Origin: Bacteroidota bacterium
Lineage (GTDB): Bacteria; Bacteroidota; Bacteroidia; B-17B0; Aurantibacillaceae
Length of the DNA: 48,576 nucleotides
Direction of reading: 5' to 3'
NCBI GenBank assembly: GCA_013816895.1
Contig: JACDDR010000018.1
Location: 1-48,576 of the forward strand
The notes below the pieces were generated by a model. It had not been told where the DNA came from. It did no database searches and was given only the letters and a program-made list of their open reading frames with translations. The translations under genes and the position numbers were made by a program. Positions 24,069 to 32,434 of this stretch are shown piece after piece; position 1 is the stretch's first letter; each line of letters starts with the position of its first letter.

Positions 24069-24665
24069 ATGAACAGTATAGACAACATCATTAAAGAATT
24101 TCCTTTCCGCCTGATCCTCGGATCGGCTTCGCCCCGCAGACAGGAGCTTTTGAAAAGCCTTGGCTTCGAATTTTTAAACAAGCCAATGAAAGTGGATGAA
24201 ACGGATTGGCCTGAAGATTTGAAGGCCCAGGAAATATGCATTTTCTTAGCAGAGAAAAAAGCGGACGCTTATGAAGATCCTCTAAAAGACGATGAGCTTC
24301 TGATTACTGCCGATACTATTGTTTGGTGCGAAGGTAAAGTTTACAACAAACCTGAAAATTTTGCGGAAGGAAAAAAAATGCTGGAGTCTTTAAGCGGAAA
24401 AATGCACGAAGTGTTTACGGCCGTTTGTCTAAAAAGCGCAAACAAACAAACTACCTTTTACGATGTAAGTAAAGTGTATTTTAAAAAATTAAAGCCTGAT
24501 GAAATAGAGTACTACTTAACCAATTACAGTCCCTACGATAAAGCCGGCGGCTACGGCGTTCAGGACTGGATAGGTTATATTGGCATCGATAAGATTGAAG
24601 GCAGTTTTTATAACGTAATGGGGTTACCCGTTAAGGAATTGTTTGAAGAGATGATTAAATTTTAA
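24069..24665 (+). CDS. maf: Maf-like nucleoside triphosphate pyrophosphatase
   Basis: This 198-residue protein has the Maf signature SASPRRQELL (19-28), ADTIVW with catalytic Asp82 and the YDKAGGYGVQ loop near 158-167. Maf proteins hydrolyse non-canonical or modified nucleoside triphosphates (dTTP/UTP and related forms) and were first linked to septum inhibition. It is the last gene of the ccm-kdsC run. Its 3' end overlaps the convergent phosphatase gene by 11 bp, with no room for a separate terminator. Confidence 0.95.
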   Translation: MNSIDNIIKEFPFRLILGSASPRRQELLKSLGFEFLNKPMKVDETDWPEDLKAQEICIFLAEKKADAYEDPLKDDELLITADTIVWCEGKVYNKPENFAEGKKMLESLSGKMHEVFTAVCLKSANKQTTFYDVSKVYFKKLKPDEIEYYLTNYSPYDKAGGYGVQDWIGYIGIDKIEGSFYNVMGLPVKELFEEMIKF

Positions 24666-26664
24666 AGCCAATAACACTTACGTCATCTATTTGCTCATGT
24701 TTTGATTTCCATTCATCAAACGATTTAACGAGCCTTTCCTTCTGTTCAGAAAGCGGAAGATTGTGAATACTTAAAAGCAATTCTTTTAATCTTCCTTGTT
24801 TGAATTTCTTGCCTTTCTGACCTCCGAACTGATCCCCGAAGCCATCCGTCACCAGGTACACTATGTCGTTTTCCAAAAGTTCAGTTTCTTCCTGCTTAAA
24901 AGGAAGATCGTTAATAAATGCGCCCACAGGCCTTCTCGTCCCTTTAAATTCGATTAACTGGCCCTCTCTTATGATCCACAGGGGATTGTTGGCCCCAGAC
25001 CATTTCAACTTATGAGAATTGTTGCTTTTTTTAATAGACAGGAAAGAAATGTCCATTCCATCGTTCAGCTGTTTATCGTTATGCGAAAAAGCCTCCGATA
25101 CAAGCATGGATAATTTATCGAGGATCTTCGCTGGTTCAGTAAGACCGAATTCTTTCACGCAACGGGTTAGGGAGGTAATGCCTACCACGCTTACCATCGC
25201 CCCGGGAACACCATGGCCAGTACAATCTGCGAGGGCCAGAAAGAAAAGTGAATTATCCTGTTCAGTGTTGGCCCAGTAAAAATCTCCACTTACTACATCT
25301 TTTGGCAGGTACAAAATAAAATATTCGCGTAGCTTGTCTTCAAGAATATTATTGGACGGTAATAACGACTGCTGAAGATTACAGGCATAATTTATACTGT
25401 CCTTAATCTCTTTATGCTGTTCGCGCAACTCATTGGCCTGGTTGCTTATCAGGAGATTTTTTTGCTGCTCGTTCTTCTTTTGCCTGAAAAGATTCAATAC
25501 CAGCAACAGAACGAGTATCAGCACAGCCCCCAAAGCCATCAGCATTGTCGTATTTCGCCTGTTACGCGCTTCCTTCGATTTAATTTCACCTTGCTGTTTA
25601 AGTATTGCAAGACTGTCGGATAGAATTTTTCCTTTAAACTCATTTTCGATGGTTAACCGGTTAACCGCATCCGTTTTAGCGTAACCGTATAAACTATCCT
25701 GCGCCGCCTGGTATAACTCCTGCATTCCGTAAGCGCGTTCAAAATCTTTTTTTTGTAAATAAATATCTTTTAGATAAAAAGTACAGAGCGAAATGAATTT
25801 TACGTGCTTTGCGTTTTTACTTTGTTCGTAAGCCTGTAACAGGATCTGCTCGGCTTCTCTTATCTTATTCAGCTTTAAATACGTTTTACCGAGATTTATT
25901 TCTGACTCCGTAATAGAAGTCCATACAGAACTGTAATTTTTACGTAACAGATACCCCTTGTTATAATATAAAATCGCTTTTTCATAATCCCCTTTTTCAA
26001 AATAAAGCGCCCCGAAATTATTATAGGACTGGCCCATCAGGAACTTATCGTTTGATTCAATTCTTAATTCCAGGCTGATGTTAAGGTATTTTTCCGCCTC
26101 ATTAAAATTTTTAATATCTATATAACCAATAGCGATATTATTAGCCGAAGAAGCTAATAGTTTTTTATTGCCTTTTTTCTTCGCAACGCGAAATACTTTG
26201 ATGAAACGCGCTACCGCCTTGTCCTTGCTTCCCAAATAGGAATTAATGAGGCCAATATTTCTGTTTAATTCTACAAAGGCTGGTTCATCTTCTGTAAACT
26301 GATAGAGTAATTCCGCTTTGTTAAGATATTGAAGGGCTGGTATCAATAAATCATTTCGCATGAAATAAATACCTGTTTTTATATTGGCAATAGCCTTGTC
26401 GCGATTGTTCCCGGCAATTTGAATAGCCTTTTTATAAAGTTCAAATGCGGAGATACGCCCTGTATTATCTCCATAGAGTTTAGCCTTGCATAAGTAATAG
26501 GCAAAATTAGAGCCAGCTTCTTTATCATGGGATATGGAGATAAAAAAATTGGTATCTCCGTTCTCTATTTTAGCGAAAGCTTTTAAAAAAATATTTGAAC
26601 TATCCTGTCCTATTCCTTCAAAACACAGAATAAAAAAAACAAAAGCAATCCAACTTCTAGGCAT
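24655..26664 (-). CDS. TPR - transmembrane - SpoIIE (PP2C-type) serine phosphatase, paralog 1
   Basis: This is a 669-residue protein. It has a signal peptide (MPRSWIAFVFFILCFEGIGQ), tetratricopeptide repeats (about 40-340, on the outer face), a membrane helix (about 375-395), a short coiled coil and a cytoplasmic SpoIIE domain (about 430-669). The domain carries VSGDFYWA and ADCTGHGVPGAM, where Asp residues bind Mn/Mg, and ends with VTDGFGDQFGG. The architecture suggests a receptor whose periplasmic TPRs control dephosphorylation of an unknown protein. It matches the second phosphatase at 41-43 kb. The frame reaches a TTG at 26679; the ATG at 26664 gives the better signal peptide, and a TAAATTTA box ends 3 nt before it. 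Confidence 0.92.
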   Translation of the reverse strand: MPRSWIAFVFFILCFEGIGQDSSNIFLKAFAKIENGDTNFFISISHDKEAGSNFAYYLCKAKLYGDNTGRISAFELYKKAIQIAGNNRDKAIANIKTGIYFMRNDLLIPALQYLNKAELLYQFTEDEPAFVELNRNIGLINSYLGSKDKAVARFIKVFRVAKKKGNKKLLASSANNIAIGYIDIKNFNEAEKYLNISLELRIESNDKFLMGQSYNNFGALYFEKGDYEKAILYYNKGYLLRKNYSSVWTSITESEINLGKTYLKLNKIREAEQILLQAYEQSKNAKHVKFISLCTFYLKDIYLQKKDFERAYGMQELYQAAQDSLYGYAKTDAVNRLTIENEFKGKILSDSLAILKQQGEIKSKEARNRRNTTMLMALGAVLILVLLLVLNLFRQKKNEQQKNLLISNQANELREQHKEIKDSINYACNLQQSLLPSNNILEDKLREYFILYLPKDVVSGDFYWANTEQDNSLFFLALADCTGHGVPGAMVSVVGITSLTRCVKEFGLTEPAKILDKLSMLVSEAFSHNDKQLNDGMDISFLSIKKSNNSHKLKWSGANNPLWIIREGQLIEFKGTRRPVGAFINDLPFKQEETELLENDIVYLVTDGFGDQFGGQKGKKFKQGRLKELLLSIHNLPLSEQKERLVKSFDEWKSKHEQIDDVSVIGFKI

Positions 26665-26698
26665 GTTTAAATTTAACAAATCATTTAAACAACGGCAA

Positions 26699-26725
26699 TA
26701 AAAAACCCGGCAACAGGGCCGGGTT
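26699..26725 (-). terminator. Terminator of the plug-domain gene
   Basis: AACCCGGC (26704-26711) pairs with GCCGGGTT (26718-26725). Read on the minus strand a T-run follows. It sits 8 bp after the stop of the TonB plug-like gene. Confidence 0.8.
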
Positions 26726-26732
26726 TCTATTA

Positions 26733-27581
26733 TTACTGAGTTTTTTCCTTTGCTTTCTCCTCTTCAATTTCCTTCTTTCTTTTTTCAGCTTCCAGCTTCT
26801 CCTTTTCCTCCGCTCGCCTTGCCTCCTGCTTGTCCCGGTATTCCTGGTTCCTTATGTTTTTTTCGCGCATACCACTGAAATAACTTTTGGTTGTTACAAT
26901 CACCGCGCCGCTGGTCAAATCGCCATACATAGCAGGAACACCTCCGCTAAAAAAAGTAAGATTTTCAATGGCAAGCCCTGGTATTGTGTTTGGCCCTAAC
27001 GTCCTTACCCCATCCACGTAATACGACGTAGCGTCGCCACGTGAACCCCTAACATGCACCTCGCCGTTTTGTTCAATTACGTTTGAAGACAGCGACACCA
27101 GCATTCCCTTTACATCGCCCGGTACCGCGCTTGCATTTTGTTTAATTTCCTTCGCGTCGATAGATACCATGGTGTACATGTTCTTGTCAACCCCCGACCT
27201 TGTATAGTCCACCGCCTTGGCCGTTACCGTTACCATACTAAGAGTGTTGGCCGTAAGCTTAGGGTCTACGTATGTGGCCTCGTTGGGAATTACATGGATC
27301 TTATTAATAGGCTGGGTTTGATGTCCTGGCTCAATCACAACCATTTCGTAAATTCCCGGCGTTAAGGGCTTATAGTTGTAACGGCCTTCCATGTCGGACT
27401 GGGTGCCTCCAACAAGAACGTTGCCCTGAAGAATTTTAACCGTAGCAAAAGGAACAGGTTCTTTATCAGTATTTGTAATAATGCCTCTGATTTCGCCATA
27501 CCCCGCTTGTGCCAGCGCGCCGAACCCTGCTATCGCAAGGAAAAGAGCCAGGACTTTACTTTTTAATTGACTTGTTTTCAT
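26733..27581 (-). CDS. TonB receptor plug-domain protein without a barrel
   Basis: This is a 282-residue exported protein. It has a signal peptide (ending ALAQAG), a carboxypeptidase-regulatory-like domain (about 29-110: GEIRGIITNTDKEPVPFATV) and a TonB-receptor plug domain (about 112-242) with VRGSRGDATSYYVDGVR and the end motif GDLTSGAVIV. In full SusC/TonB receptors a 22-strand barrel of 500 or more residues follows. Here the protein ends in a charged, probably coiled-coil Lys/Glu tail (245-282) before a clear terminator, so this is not a window-edge truncation. It is divergent from an ECF sigma gene. It may be a stand-alone ligand or partner-binding module. Confidence 0.85.
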   Translation of the reverse strand: MKTSQLKSKVLALFLAIAGFGALAQAGYGEIRGIITNTDKEPVPFATVKILQGNVLVGGTQSDMEGRYNYKPLTPGIYEMVVIEPGHQTQPINKIHVIPNEATYVDPKLTANTLSMVTVTAKAVDYTRSGVDKNMYTMVSIDAKEIKQNASAVPGDVKGMLVSLSSNVIEQNGEVHVRGSRGDATSYYVDGVRTLGPNTIPGLAIENLTFFSGGVPAMYGDLTSGAVIVTTKSYFSGMREKNIRNQEYRDKQEARRAEEKEKLEAEKRKKEIEEEKAKEKTQ

Positions 27582-27717
27582 AATTTGTTGTTTTTAGATG
27601 ATTAATGACTACGGTAGCTGCTTACCTGATTATAAGACGAAACAGCGCTTGCTTTCCATAAATAATTAATTTTATGGAAATATTAATTTTAAACGTCTTA
27701 ATTGAGAAGCGGACACT

Positions 27718-28314
27718 ATGTGGTTATTTAAAAAAAAGAGTTACTCCAATGATGAAGACCTTACCCGGGAATATTTTATTTCCGGCGAAAAGGCCCTTGT
27801 GGGAGATCTCTTTGAAAAGCATGTTAAAACCGTTTATGGTGTTTGTCTTTTTTATTTCGGTGATAAAGAGATAGCAAAAGATGCTGTGATGCAGATCTTT
27901 GAAAAAATGATTACTGAATTAAAAAAGACAGAAGTGAAATATTTTAAAGGCTGGCTGAGTTTTGTAGTGCGCAATCATTGCATCAGCGAGTTGAGAAAAC
28001 AAAAAAATAAACATTTTGTTTCCGAATCGTATCTCGATTTTGAAATGAAAGAAACCTCGTTGGAAGCTGAAACTTTAATTGAACAGGTGAAGGAAGATGA
28101 AATGCTTGAATACATGAATATCTGTCTTCCTTCACTAAAGGAAAGTCAGCGGGTTTGTTTAGAGCTGTTCTATTTGAAAGGAATGTCCTACCAGCAAATT
28201 AGCGAGCAAACAAAATATTCTGTTAACGAGATAAAAAGTCACATACAGAATGGTAAACGGAACTTAAAATTAATGTTGGCGGAAAAAATAAAAACCGAAA
28301 AAGATGCAGCCTGA
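27718..28314 (+). CDS. ECF-type RNA polymerase sigma factor
   Basis: This 198-residue sigma-70-like factor has region 2 at about 30-100 (HVKTVYGVCLFYFGDKEIAKDAVMQIFEKM, then WLSFVVRNHCISELRKQK) and region 4 at about 135-185, with a helix-turn-helix (LKGMSYQQISEQTKYSVNEIKSHIQNGKRNLK). There is no region 3 or 1.1, as in ECF factors. It overlaps the next gene by 11 bp; that gene encodes a single-pass membrane protein, so the two form a sigma/anti-sigma-like pair. The AT-rich upstream region holds two TAATTTTA boxes. Targets are unknown; the divergent plug protein is a reasonable guess. Confidence 0.92.
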   Translation: MWLFKKKSYSNDEDLTREYFISGEKALVGDLFEKHVKTVYGVCLFYFGDKEIAKDAVMQIFEKMITELKKTEVKYFKGWLSFVVRNHCISELRKQKNKHFVSESYLDFEMKETSLEAETLIEQVKEDEMLEYMNICLPSLKESQRVCLELFYLKGMSYQQISEQTKYSVNEIKSHIQNGKRNLKLMLAEKIKTEKDAA

Positions 28315-29290
28315 CAAAGAAAATATAAATGATCTTGAATACCTTGCCTCACTTGGTTATGAGAAAATAACTGCTGGTGAGCAGGACCTTGAAGAACTTC
28401 GCTACAGAGTGAAGGCGAGAACGTTTTCATACAATACAGGCAACTACTTTGGCGTCATAAGTCTGCTTACCGGTATGTTCCTGGGCATCTCTATTTTTTT
28501 CATGTTTTATTCTCCAAAAATTAATTTCAACATTACACAAAGAGAAATAGCCGTAACACCAAAAACTAACAAGTCATATGCCATTGCACTTGATACGGTT
28601 AAAATCACACCGGATAATTTTGTTCTTCATTCTTCAACAACCCACCACCACTTCCAAACATCCTCTCAGGTAATAAATAGTATTGATACAGTTCCTGTGA
28701 TAAGCACCATTCCTATTGAACCGCTGGTAACAGTTCCCGAAGAAATTAACGAAACACAGGTTAAATACATTCAAAATGCCCCCGTTATTTTTTTACATGA
28801 TCTAAAAATAACAAACTATTCTTCACTGTATTTCAGGCGGAATAATTTTGTAAAGCTTCCCGTAAAGGAAGGCCTTGACCCCTCCTACTCCAACGCGGAA
28901 GAAAAAGGCAAATACGATAATCTTTTAATGCCAAAAGCGCCCTACTATTTACACCAGGCCATTGGGGATGCCATGCTGCTTTTTAAACAGAAAGACTACA
29001 ATCAGTGTTTGGCAGCGTTGCAGGTTATTCTGGAGATTAATCCTGAAGACATTAACGCGAAATTTTATTCGGGGATGTGCCGTTATTACCGGAAAGAATA
29101 CACAGCTGCGACTCACTTTTACAATGATTGTATCCGTGATCAAAATAACACCTTCTTAAATGAAGCCCTTTACTACAAAGCCTGTTGCCTGTTTGAGAAC
29201 GGAGATAAAACAGAAGCACTTGAATCATTTAAGCAGATTGCTGCCGAAGGAAGTTTCTATTCAGAAAAATCAAAAACTTATCTTAAATGA
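28304..29290 (+). CDS. Single-pass membrane protein with C-terminal TPRs, possible anti-sigma partner
   Basis: This 328-residue protein has a short cytoplasmic N-terminus (1-45: NDLEYLASLGYEKITAGEQDLEELRYRVKARTF), one membrane helix (about 47-69), a periplasmic linker and TPR-like repeats near the C-terminus (AIGDAMLLFKQKDYNQCLAALQVIL and the two following helix pairs, about 220-328). Coupling to the sigma gene by an 11-bp overlap suggests that the cytoplasmic tail restrains the sigma factor. I see no zinc-finger (ZAS) motif, so the anti-sigma role is inferred from context only. It lies convergent to the DUF5686 gene with 5 bp between stops. Confidence 0.8.
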   Translation: MQPDKENINDLEYLASLGYEKITAGEQDLEELRYRVKARTFSYNTGNYFGVISLLTGMFLGISIFFMFYSPKINFNITQREIAVTPKTNKSYAIALDTVKITPDNFVLHSSTTHHHFQTSSQVINSIDTVPVISTIPIEPLVTVPEEINETQVKYIQNAPVIFLHDLKITNYSSLYFRRNNFVKLPVKEGLDPSYSNAEEKGKYDNLLMPKAPYYLHQAIGDAMLLFKQKDYNQCLAALQVILEINPEDINAKFYSGMCRYYRKEYTAATHFYNDCIRDQNNTFLNEALYYKACCLFENGDKTEALESFKQIAAEGSFYSEKSKTYLK

Positions 29291-29295
29291 CCTTA

Positions 29296-31746
29296 TTAAA
29301 AAACAAAACCAATAACGAGTTTATAGGTGAGGTTCTTTTCAATGGTCTCGTAAGCGTAATTTCCGTATCGGTAAAAAACAGCTGCACCAAAAGAACTTAC
29401 TCCTGATTTAATAAGGTTTTTAAACCGCAGGCCTGCTTCAGAATATCCCTTACTGATGTCATTCAATTCGATGTTTGTGAGCTTTTCACGGTTCTGCAGA
29501 GTTCCGATTCCATAATTATGCACCACTTCAATCTCAGGATTGCAATACTTATTCGCTTTCACAAGCTGACCTGAATTAATGGAAAAAAACAACGCCGCGT
29601 ATTGCGTACTGATGAATTCATTCAGATACATGGTTTCGAACGTTTTCTCGGCACTTATGTAATAACTATCTGTTCGTGAGCCCTTGTTGTTGTATTGCAA
29701 AAAATAAGGCACATCGCCAAAAACTTTTCCGGCTTGCAGTTGATAGGAGATGTAGCCTTTGACTTTAAAATTTATTTTATGATCGATACGTAAATCTATT
29801 TTGGTGTAAGAAAACTGGCCTTGGTATACGTCTACTTTGTTCAATAGGCCTTCAGAAATATTTAATGAAAACACAGGGTGCTTGCTGCCAAGAGATACGA
29901 GCTGACCAAAACTCTCTGCGAACTTTTCACCAGGCCAATACCTCAGCTGCAAGCCCGCTTCGTTAACAATAAAATTAGTTTGTTCACTCGTTAAAGAATT
30001 TCCATAATTTCTATAGTATCCAAAAGGAGATTGCCTCACCTGCGTCTGCGCATAAAGAGAAACCTTCACACTATTCCGAACAGAGGTATTAAAGCTTGCT
30101 TTCGCAAAATTCACTTTATCCATTCTGGAAATTAACAGCGGACGAATATTTTCGGTGCTGATGAGTGCAGCATTCTCGCCCAGAAAAAACGTCCCAGCAC
30201 TTTCAATTACTTCGCTTGCAGCTTCGACAAGAACATAAGTACTTTGTCTGTCGTTCAGATTAATCCGGGCCGAGCCTCCGTATTTGAAAGCTTTGTCTTT
30301 TATTCCGTAACCTCCATAGGCACTCACACAGAACCATTTTGATAATTTATTACTGGTGCTTAAACCAAATCCCGGCCTTACACTTTCGTAATCATTGAAG
30401 CGTACAAGGTGTTTTAAATCTATATCCGCGTAACCAAGGTTCCACTTGCCGGTAGTAAGGGCCACAAACCATTTCAGCTTCTGATCAAATTTCGCCTTCG
30501 AGCCTATGCTGTCAATTAATTTATAACTTCTTTTTTCTTTTGCATTCAGTGAATCGACCCGGTATGTGTTCCAGAATTTTTCATCCTTCTTATCAAAATT
30601 ATCCCCATTGAATGCCATCACGCTTTTATTTTTAATCCTGATAACGGTATCAAGTTTAATATCTTTCACGTAGAGCTTGCTCACACCTTTCATAATAATG
30701 CCTTTAGGATCGCCAGTGTTTTTATCTGGACTAACCCCAACGCCATAAAAAAGAATTTCGGTATTTGCCTGAACAGGGAACCAATGCAGCGGATCTACCT
30801 TCTCATATAATTGCTGTACTTTAATACCGGTACCATCTTTTTTAATTTCGGCAGGCTCGGCCATTACGTTGGCGAGTACGTATTTACTTTTACTGATGTA
30901 CAAAACACCTTTCATAGCATTGAACGAGTGATTTTTTTTGGGATAGAACCGTATCAGAATCGTGGTATCCGAGCCCCACAGAACAGTGTCGGTAATGTCA
31001 AATTCATACCGCTTAAATGTACCGCTGGTTAAAGGACTAACGTACTTAATTCCCATGAGTTCAATATTATCTCCATAGAAAGTAAAGGACTGAAGTTGCG
31101 AAGCGAAGGAACTAAAGGGAGCGCTTTTAAAACCCGAAACACGCGAGGACAATACTTTTTCCTGCATGTTTCCTTTGTAGGTATATTTTTTTTCGGTTAC
31201 TGACTCCATAAAAAACAGATACGTTTTTTCAAGCATATCTTTCGATTTTTTAAATTTTACGGAATCAGCATTGTAAAAATCTTCCTCGCCATTCCTGTCG
31301 CTCAGCGTGAAATATGTTTTGGCATATGTTTTACACAGATAATGTTTGAGGTTGGCAATATCGTTTTCGGGTTTATTGTCAATTACTTTTTTTATGATTG
31401 GTATTGCAGGATTTTCTTTTGGCCGGACTACGATTTCCTGCAGGCTGATCTCCCCGGGTTGTAATTTTATAATATTTATGATTCCAAGGTTGAGCTCACT
31501 AACCGCAATTGTTTTTTTCAAATATCCGATCACATGAATGCTGATGGTTTTCTCATCTCCCGGTGTTAAAGAAAAATTGCCATCCAGGTCGGCGGTAGTG
31601 CCGTTATTTGAATTACCGATCGCAATCACCGCAAAAGAAACAGGTTGCCTGTTGCCCGCATCAATAATTTTACCCTTCAGAACCTGACAACAGAGATCCA
31701 ACGATGAAATAACAATTAATAGTAAAACAAAGTATTTCCTAAACAC
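29296..31746 (-). CDS. DUF5686 family outer-membrane protein with carboxypeptidase-like regulatory domain
   Basis: This is an 816-residue protein. It has a signal peptide (MFRKYFVLLLIVISSLDLCCQ), a carboxypeptidase-regulatory-like beta-sandwich (about 22-105: LKGKIIDAGNRQPVSFAVIAIG) and a long DUF5686 region. The last ~350 residues have alternating aromatic strands and end in LVIGFVF with a terminal Phe, as in outer-membrane barrels. Function in the family is unknown. The start is GTG at 31746, 7 bp after the tsaB stop; it begins the signal peptide directly. It is the last gene of a minus-strand run adaptor-tsaB-DUF5686. Confidence 0.9.
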   Translation of the reverse strand: MFRKYFVLLLIVISSLDLCCQVLKGKIIDAGNRQPVSFAVIAIGNSNNGTTADLDGNFSLTPGDEKTISIHVIGYLKKTIAVSELNLGIINIIKLQPGEISLQEIVVRPKENPAIPIIKKVIDNKPENDIANLKHYLCKTYAKTYFTLSDRNGEEDFYNADSVKFKKSKDMLEKTYLFFMESVTEKKYTYKGNMQEKVLSSRVSGFKSAPFSSFASQLQSFTFYGDNIELMGIKYVSPLTSGTFKRYEFDITDTVLWGSDTTILIRFYPKKNHSFNAMKGVLYISKSKYVLANVMAEPAEIKKDGTGIKVQQLYEKVDPLHWFPVQANTEILFYGVGVSPDKNTGDPKGIIMKGVSKLYVKDIKLDTVIRIKNKSVMAFNGDNFDKKDEKFWNTYRVDSLNAKEKRSYKLIDSIGSKAKFDQKLKWFVALTTGKWNLGYADIDLKHLVRFNDYESVRPGFGLSTSNKLSKWFCVSAYGGYGIKDKAFKYGGSARINLNDRQSTYVLVEAASEVIESAGTFFLGENAALISTENIRPLLISRMDKVNFAKASFNTSVRNSVKVSLYAQTQVRQSPFGYYRNYGNSLTSEQTNFIVNEAGLQLRYWPGEKFAESFGQLVSLGSKHPVFSLNISEGLLNKVDVYQGQFSYTKIDLRIDHKINFKVKGYISYQLQAGKVFGDVPYFLQYNNKGSRTDSYYISAEKTFETMYLNEFISTQYAALFFSINSGQLVKANKYCNPEIEVVHNYGIGTLQNREKLTNIELNDISKGYSEAGLRFKNLIKSGVSSFGAAVFYRYGNYAYETIEKNLTYKLVIGFVF

Positions 31747-31753
31747 AATAATT

Positions 31754-32434
31754 TTATTTCTTTTTCGATGTGATCAGGAACTCCTTCAGGTAATAAGGTT
31801 CAAAGTACGCCACATCCTCAAAACGTTTTTCTTCATAAGCTTTAAATGAAAGTTCAGCCATGTTTTCGGAAGAAGGAATAACATCCTGGATGAATTCAGC
31901 GCTGGGAATGGATTCTAATAATGTCTTACATTTTTGCATACCGTCGCCAAAGAAAAAAATTTGCTGACCCTTGCTGAATTGCTGTACGGATGCTTCATCC
32001 ACAATCAAAGCGGTTACCGGTAAAATGGTTTCCAGTTGAGCGTCATATAGCGCGCAGTACACTTCCATTCTGCGGGCATCCAGCATCGGACAATACAAGC
32101 CATTCACTCCTGCTTTGTTAGTGGCCGATTTTGTCATGATCTTCATAGTATCCAATGCGATGAGCGGAATATTGAGAGCATACGCCAGTCCTTTGGCAGC
32201 GCTCACGCCTATGCGCAATCCAGTATAGGAGCCTGGTCCTTTGCTAACGGAAACCGCTCCAAGCTGGTTAAACTGGAGGCCGGCCTGGGCTATAACTTCT
32301 TTAATAAAAACATGCAGATTTTCAGCGTGCGTATAACCACCATTTACTTCCTGGTATGTTATTACCTGGTCTTTGCTGGAAACAGAAACTGAACAAACAG
32401 TGGTAGCTGTTTCGATATTCAAAATGAAACACAC
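31754..32434 (-). CDS. tsaB: tRNA threonylcarbamoyladenosine biosynthesis protein TsaB
   Basis: This 226-residue ASKHA-fold protein has the N-terminal LNIETATTVCSVSV strand-loop-strand, YTHAENLHVFIKEVI and VSKGPGSYTGLRIGVSAAKGLA, which is the diagnostic TsaB segment. It lacks the metal-binding His motif of TsaD, as expected. It acts with TsaD and TsaE to make t6A37 in ANN-decoding tRNAs, an essential step. Its GTG start directly follows the adaptor stop codon (TAAGTG), so translation is coupled. tsaD and tsaE are not in the window. Confidence 0.94.
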   Translation of the reverse strand: MCFILNIETATTVCSVSVSSKDQVITYQEVNGGYTHAENLHVFIKEVIAQAGLQFNQLGAVSVSKGPGSYTGLRIGVSAAKGLAYALNIPLIALDTMKIMTKSATNKAGVNGLYCPMLDARRMEVYCALYDAQLETILPVTALIVDEASVQQFSKGQQIFFFGDGMQKCKTLLESIPSAEFIQDVIPSSENMAELSFKAYEEKRFEDVAYFEPYYLKEFLITSKKK

